The notes beneath the pieces are model-generated. The model was not told the DNA's origin and made no database searches. It worked only from the letters and a program-made list of their open reading frames with translations. Positions 61,939 to 64,000 of a stretch of DNA of 64,000 nucleotides are shown here, one piece after another. The first letter of the stretch is position 1, and each line of letters starts with the position of its first letter. The translations under genes were made by a program, and so were the position numbers. The stretch is from the NCBI RefSeq assembly GCF_029633865.1, contig NC_079230.1:35309405-35373404 (forward strand), in the 5' to 3' direction. The stretch comes from Lampris incognitus (lineage: Eukaryota > Chordata > Actinopteri > Lampriformes > Lampridae).

Positions 61939-64000
61939 TCAAAAGAAACAGCAGGGTTTTTTTAGGGAGTTGTTCCTTATCCGATGAGAGGGTCTAAGGA
62001 CAGGATGTTGTGTTGCTGTTAAGCCCACTGAGGCGAAGTCCACTCTTGAGCACATGCAGGTAAATATGAGCCCGTATCTCTTCAGTTCCTTCCTATCTTC
62101 TTTAACAGAAAATGGTCTGAAACAGTCCATACCACTGTAAGTGAATGGAGGAGTACTTTCCATCCTCTCTTGCGGAAGGTCGGCCATTTTTTGTTCTTGA
62201 TTAGGCTTCCTAAACTTCCTGCACTTGACGCATTTGAAGATGAGAGATGACACTTCGCTACTACATCCGAGAATCCAGATTCCATTGGCGCGTATTTCAT
62301 TGATGGTCATTCCGCGACCCTGATGACACACCTTCTCGTGGTAGTGCTTGACTATGAGACGAGAGACGTGATGTCCTTTCGAGAGAATGGCTGGGTGTCT
62401 GACATGGGGATGGAGTGCGGCTCGTGTCAATCTTCCTCCCACCCTCAAGATACCAAGGCTGTCCACGAAGGGACTTAACTTGTGCACGTAGGTTGACTTG
62501 TTTTTATGAACCTCTTTCTCTTGGCTTAGAGCCTTGATCTCTTCACTGGACGCTTCTCCTTGAACTACATGTATTATGAATTGTTCAGCCTCTTGTCTTT
62601 CTTCAAGCGTTGTGGCTTCATTAGATCTTGTCTTCAGACCCTTTGCTTCCTTCGCACGACGCTTGAGTCTCGCTATGGCCTTTACTCTCCTCCAATCTGA
62701 GAACTTCTCAAGGCGACTTGACAGCAACCTCTCCTCCTTTGCTTTGGTTGTGAGAACCTGTGCTCTTTTGAGTTCTGGGTCTTCATTGTTGATCTCTCCA
62801 ACCTTAGTCTCTTCTTCTTTAGAGAGCTCCTTTTGCCATAGGAAACTGGGTCCTGTAAACCAGTTTGACTCCGCAAGCTCCTTTGCAGTGAGCCCGCGAG
62901 ATGCGTGGTCAGCTGGGTTATCTTCCGAGGCAACATATAGCCACTGCCTTGGCTCTGAATGAGGCGTCATAGCTGGTGTGACTTGCTTCGTGATGATACG
63001 ATGGCTCACACCTATTTCATCTTCATAGTCGGTGGCAGCATTATTGTAGCCAACGATGCTCCAACCCAGCGCAGACCTAAGCGCGAAAGGCTGGTCTTCG
63101 CTACCATGGATGACATCTCTGGGAGCTAGAGCTTGAGAGCAGTTATAGCCGATTCGTAACCCTACTTCACAGTCGAGTTCTTGGGACATCTCATCTGCCA
63201 GATGTTCTAAGTGAGGCCAGGACTTTGCAGTTTCACTTGTGGGTATATGAGATCTGTTTGCTGGTATGTACTCCCTGGTGTAGCTTACTGGCAGTTTGAT
63301 TTTGTTTTCAGACTTGATGCCTCTCACTTGCAGTCCTGTCACCTTTTCGCTGGACACAACCTTCGTTCTTGATGTCATTGTAGATACCTTGAGTTTTACT
63401 GGATCCTTCTTGACATTAAGCATCTCAGCTATATTCTTTAAGATGAAGGTAGTGTCGCTCTGAGTGTCGAGCAGAGCATACACTAGGACTTCATTGTCTG
63501 GTTCAGTTGGTGTGGACACGTAGACTGGAACGATTGATGAGGTGTGAGTGCCACTCTTGTCTCGGACTACTCTATTGGAGGTAGCTTCATCTGATTCTTG
63601 TGTCTTCTTTGGTTTAGACCTTTTGTCTTTGTCGTTGCTTTCCTTTGGCTGGTCTTGTTTAGACTCGTCTTCGTCGTCAGTTTCATTTGATTCTGTTGGT
63701 TTAGATTTCTTTCCTTGTTTTCGGTCGTTCTTCTCACGATTTTGATGTAAGCATGTTGGATGGCGTTTTCCACATGTGTCACATTTGCTCCTAGATGTAC
63801 AGGCTTTGGAGTGATGGCCGGTCTCAAGGCAGCCAAAACATAGTTTCTCTTGCTGTACAAACTTGACTCTCTCTTCGATGGGTTTTTCCATGTACTTGCG
63901 ACATTTATGGAGAGTGTGGCTTTGTTTCTTGCAGAACATGCACTTGATGTCTGTCTTCTCACTTGAGCTAGTGGTGAATGTCTTCGCACCGACGTGGCGT
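61939..64000 (-). mobile_element. BEL/Pao retrotransposon fragment lacking reverse transcriptase
   Basis: The minus-strand frame is open from the right window edge to 61939 (666 codons from the first ATG at 63939, but the frame continues upstream of it). Order: a gag zinc knuckle CMFCKKQSHTLHKC; a second knuckle CFGCLETGHHSKAC (residues 34-47); a third CDTCGKRHPTC (53-63); a lysine-rich linker; the aspartic protease motif LLDTQSDTTFI (158-161 for DTQS); and LGWSIVGYNN. At residue 325 (near 62964) the protein jumps to RQWLYVASEDNPADHASRGL, which belongs after RNase H. The reverse transcriptase and most of RNase H are therefore missing, in frame. An integrase zinc-binding region follows (HYHEKVCHQG...CVKCRKF), then the start of the integrase core (YSGMDCFRPFSVKEDRKELK). 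The last 30 or so residues diverge and the element is truncated at the left. No LTR is seen. Confidence 0.85.

Noticed and set aside
62576..62962. 128-codon plus-strand frame
   Set aside because: It is the reverse shadow of the BEL/Pao frame, serine- and leucine-rich as expected for an antisense reading.

Overview
The window is vertebrate nuclear DNA, almost certainly from a teleost fish. Exons of two conserved genes can be read, each with splice sites. The rest holds Tc1/mariner, Rex3/RTE-like, L2-like, hAT, Ty3/Gypsy-like, BEL/Pao and tRNA-derived SINE sequences of the kinds that crowd teleost genomes. There is no prokaryotic gene organisation.

Layout. Positions 1-42783 are one uninterrupted tandem array of a 55/53-bp monomer, on the order of 770 copies by division. 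It has several layers of higher-order duplication and five copies of one 157-bp LTR-like insertion. Positions 42784-43677 hold unique sequence and a minus-strand SINE. Exon 2 of bap18 (C17orf49; BPTF-associated chromatin protein) lies at 43678-43772 and exon 1 at 53376-53396, both on the minus strand. The 9.6-kb intron between them is filled by a nest of transposons: a Tc1-like element (43927-52376) carries a Rex3-like LINE, which itself carries an L2-like LINE tail. A second composite block inside the Tc1 element holds a hAT/GTF2IRD2-like pseudogene broken by an L2-like LINE and a SINE. No bap18 exon 3 is seen below 43678, so the whole satellite array appears to lie in bap18 intron 2.

Head-to-head with bap18, about 650 bp away, rnasek (ribonuclease kappa) starts at 54046 on the plus strand. 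Exons 1 and 2 are clear and exon 3 is not seen before the window ends. The downstream 9.7 kb, probably rnasek intron 2, holds a LINE tail, a decayed Ty3/Gypsy-like element split by a palindromic Tc1 derivative, a 58-bp palindrome, MITE-like fragments, a near-complete dead Tc1 element (59923-61179), and a BEL/Pao element that has lost its reverse transcriptase but keeps a long open frame to the right edge.

How it works together: the two host genes probably share a divergent promoter. Everything else is repeat DNA in their introns. The many 60-200-codon open frames in the array are a phase effect of the 55/53-bp monomers and are not genes. No new enzymatic system is visible. The most unusual object is the giant, hierarchically duplicated intronic array with its captured LTR-like passenger.
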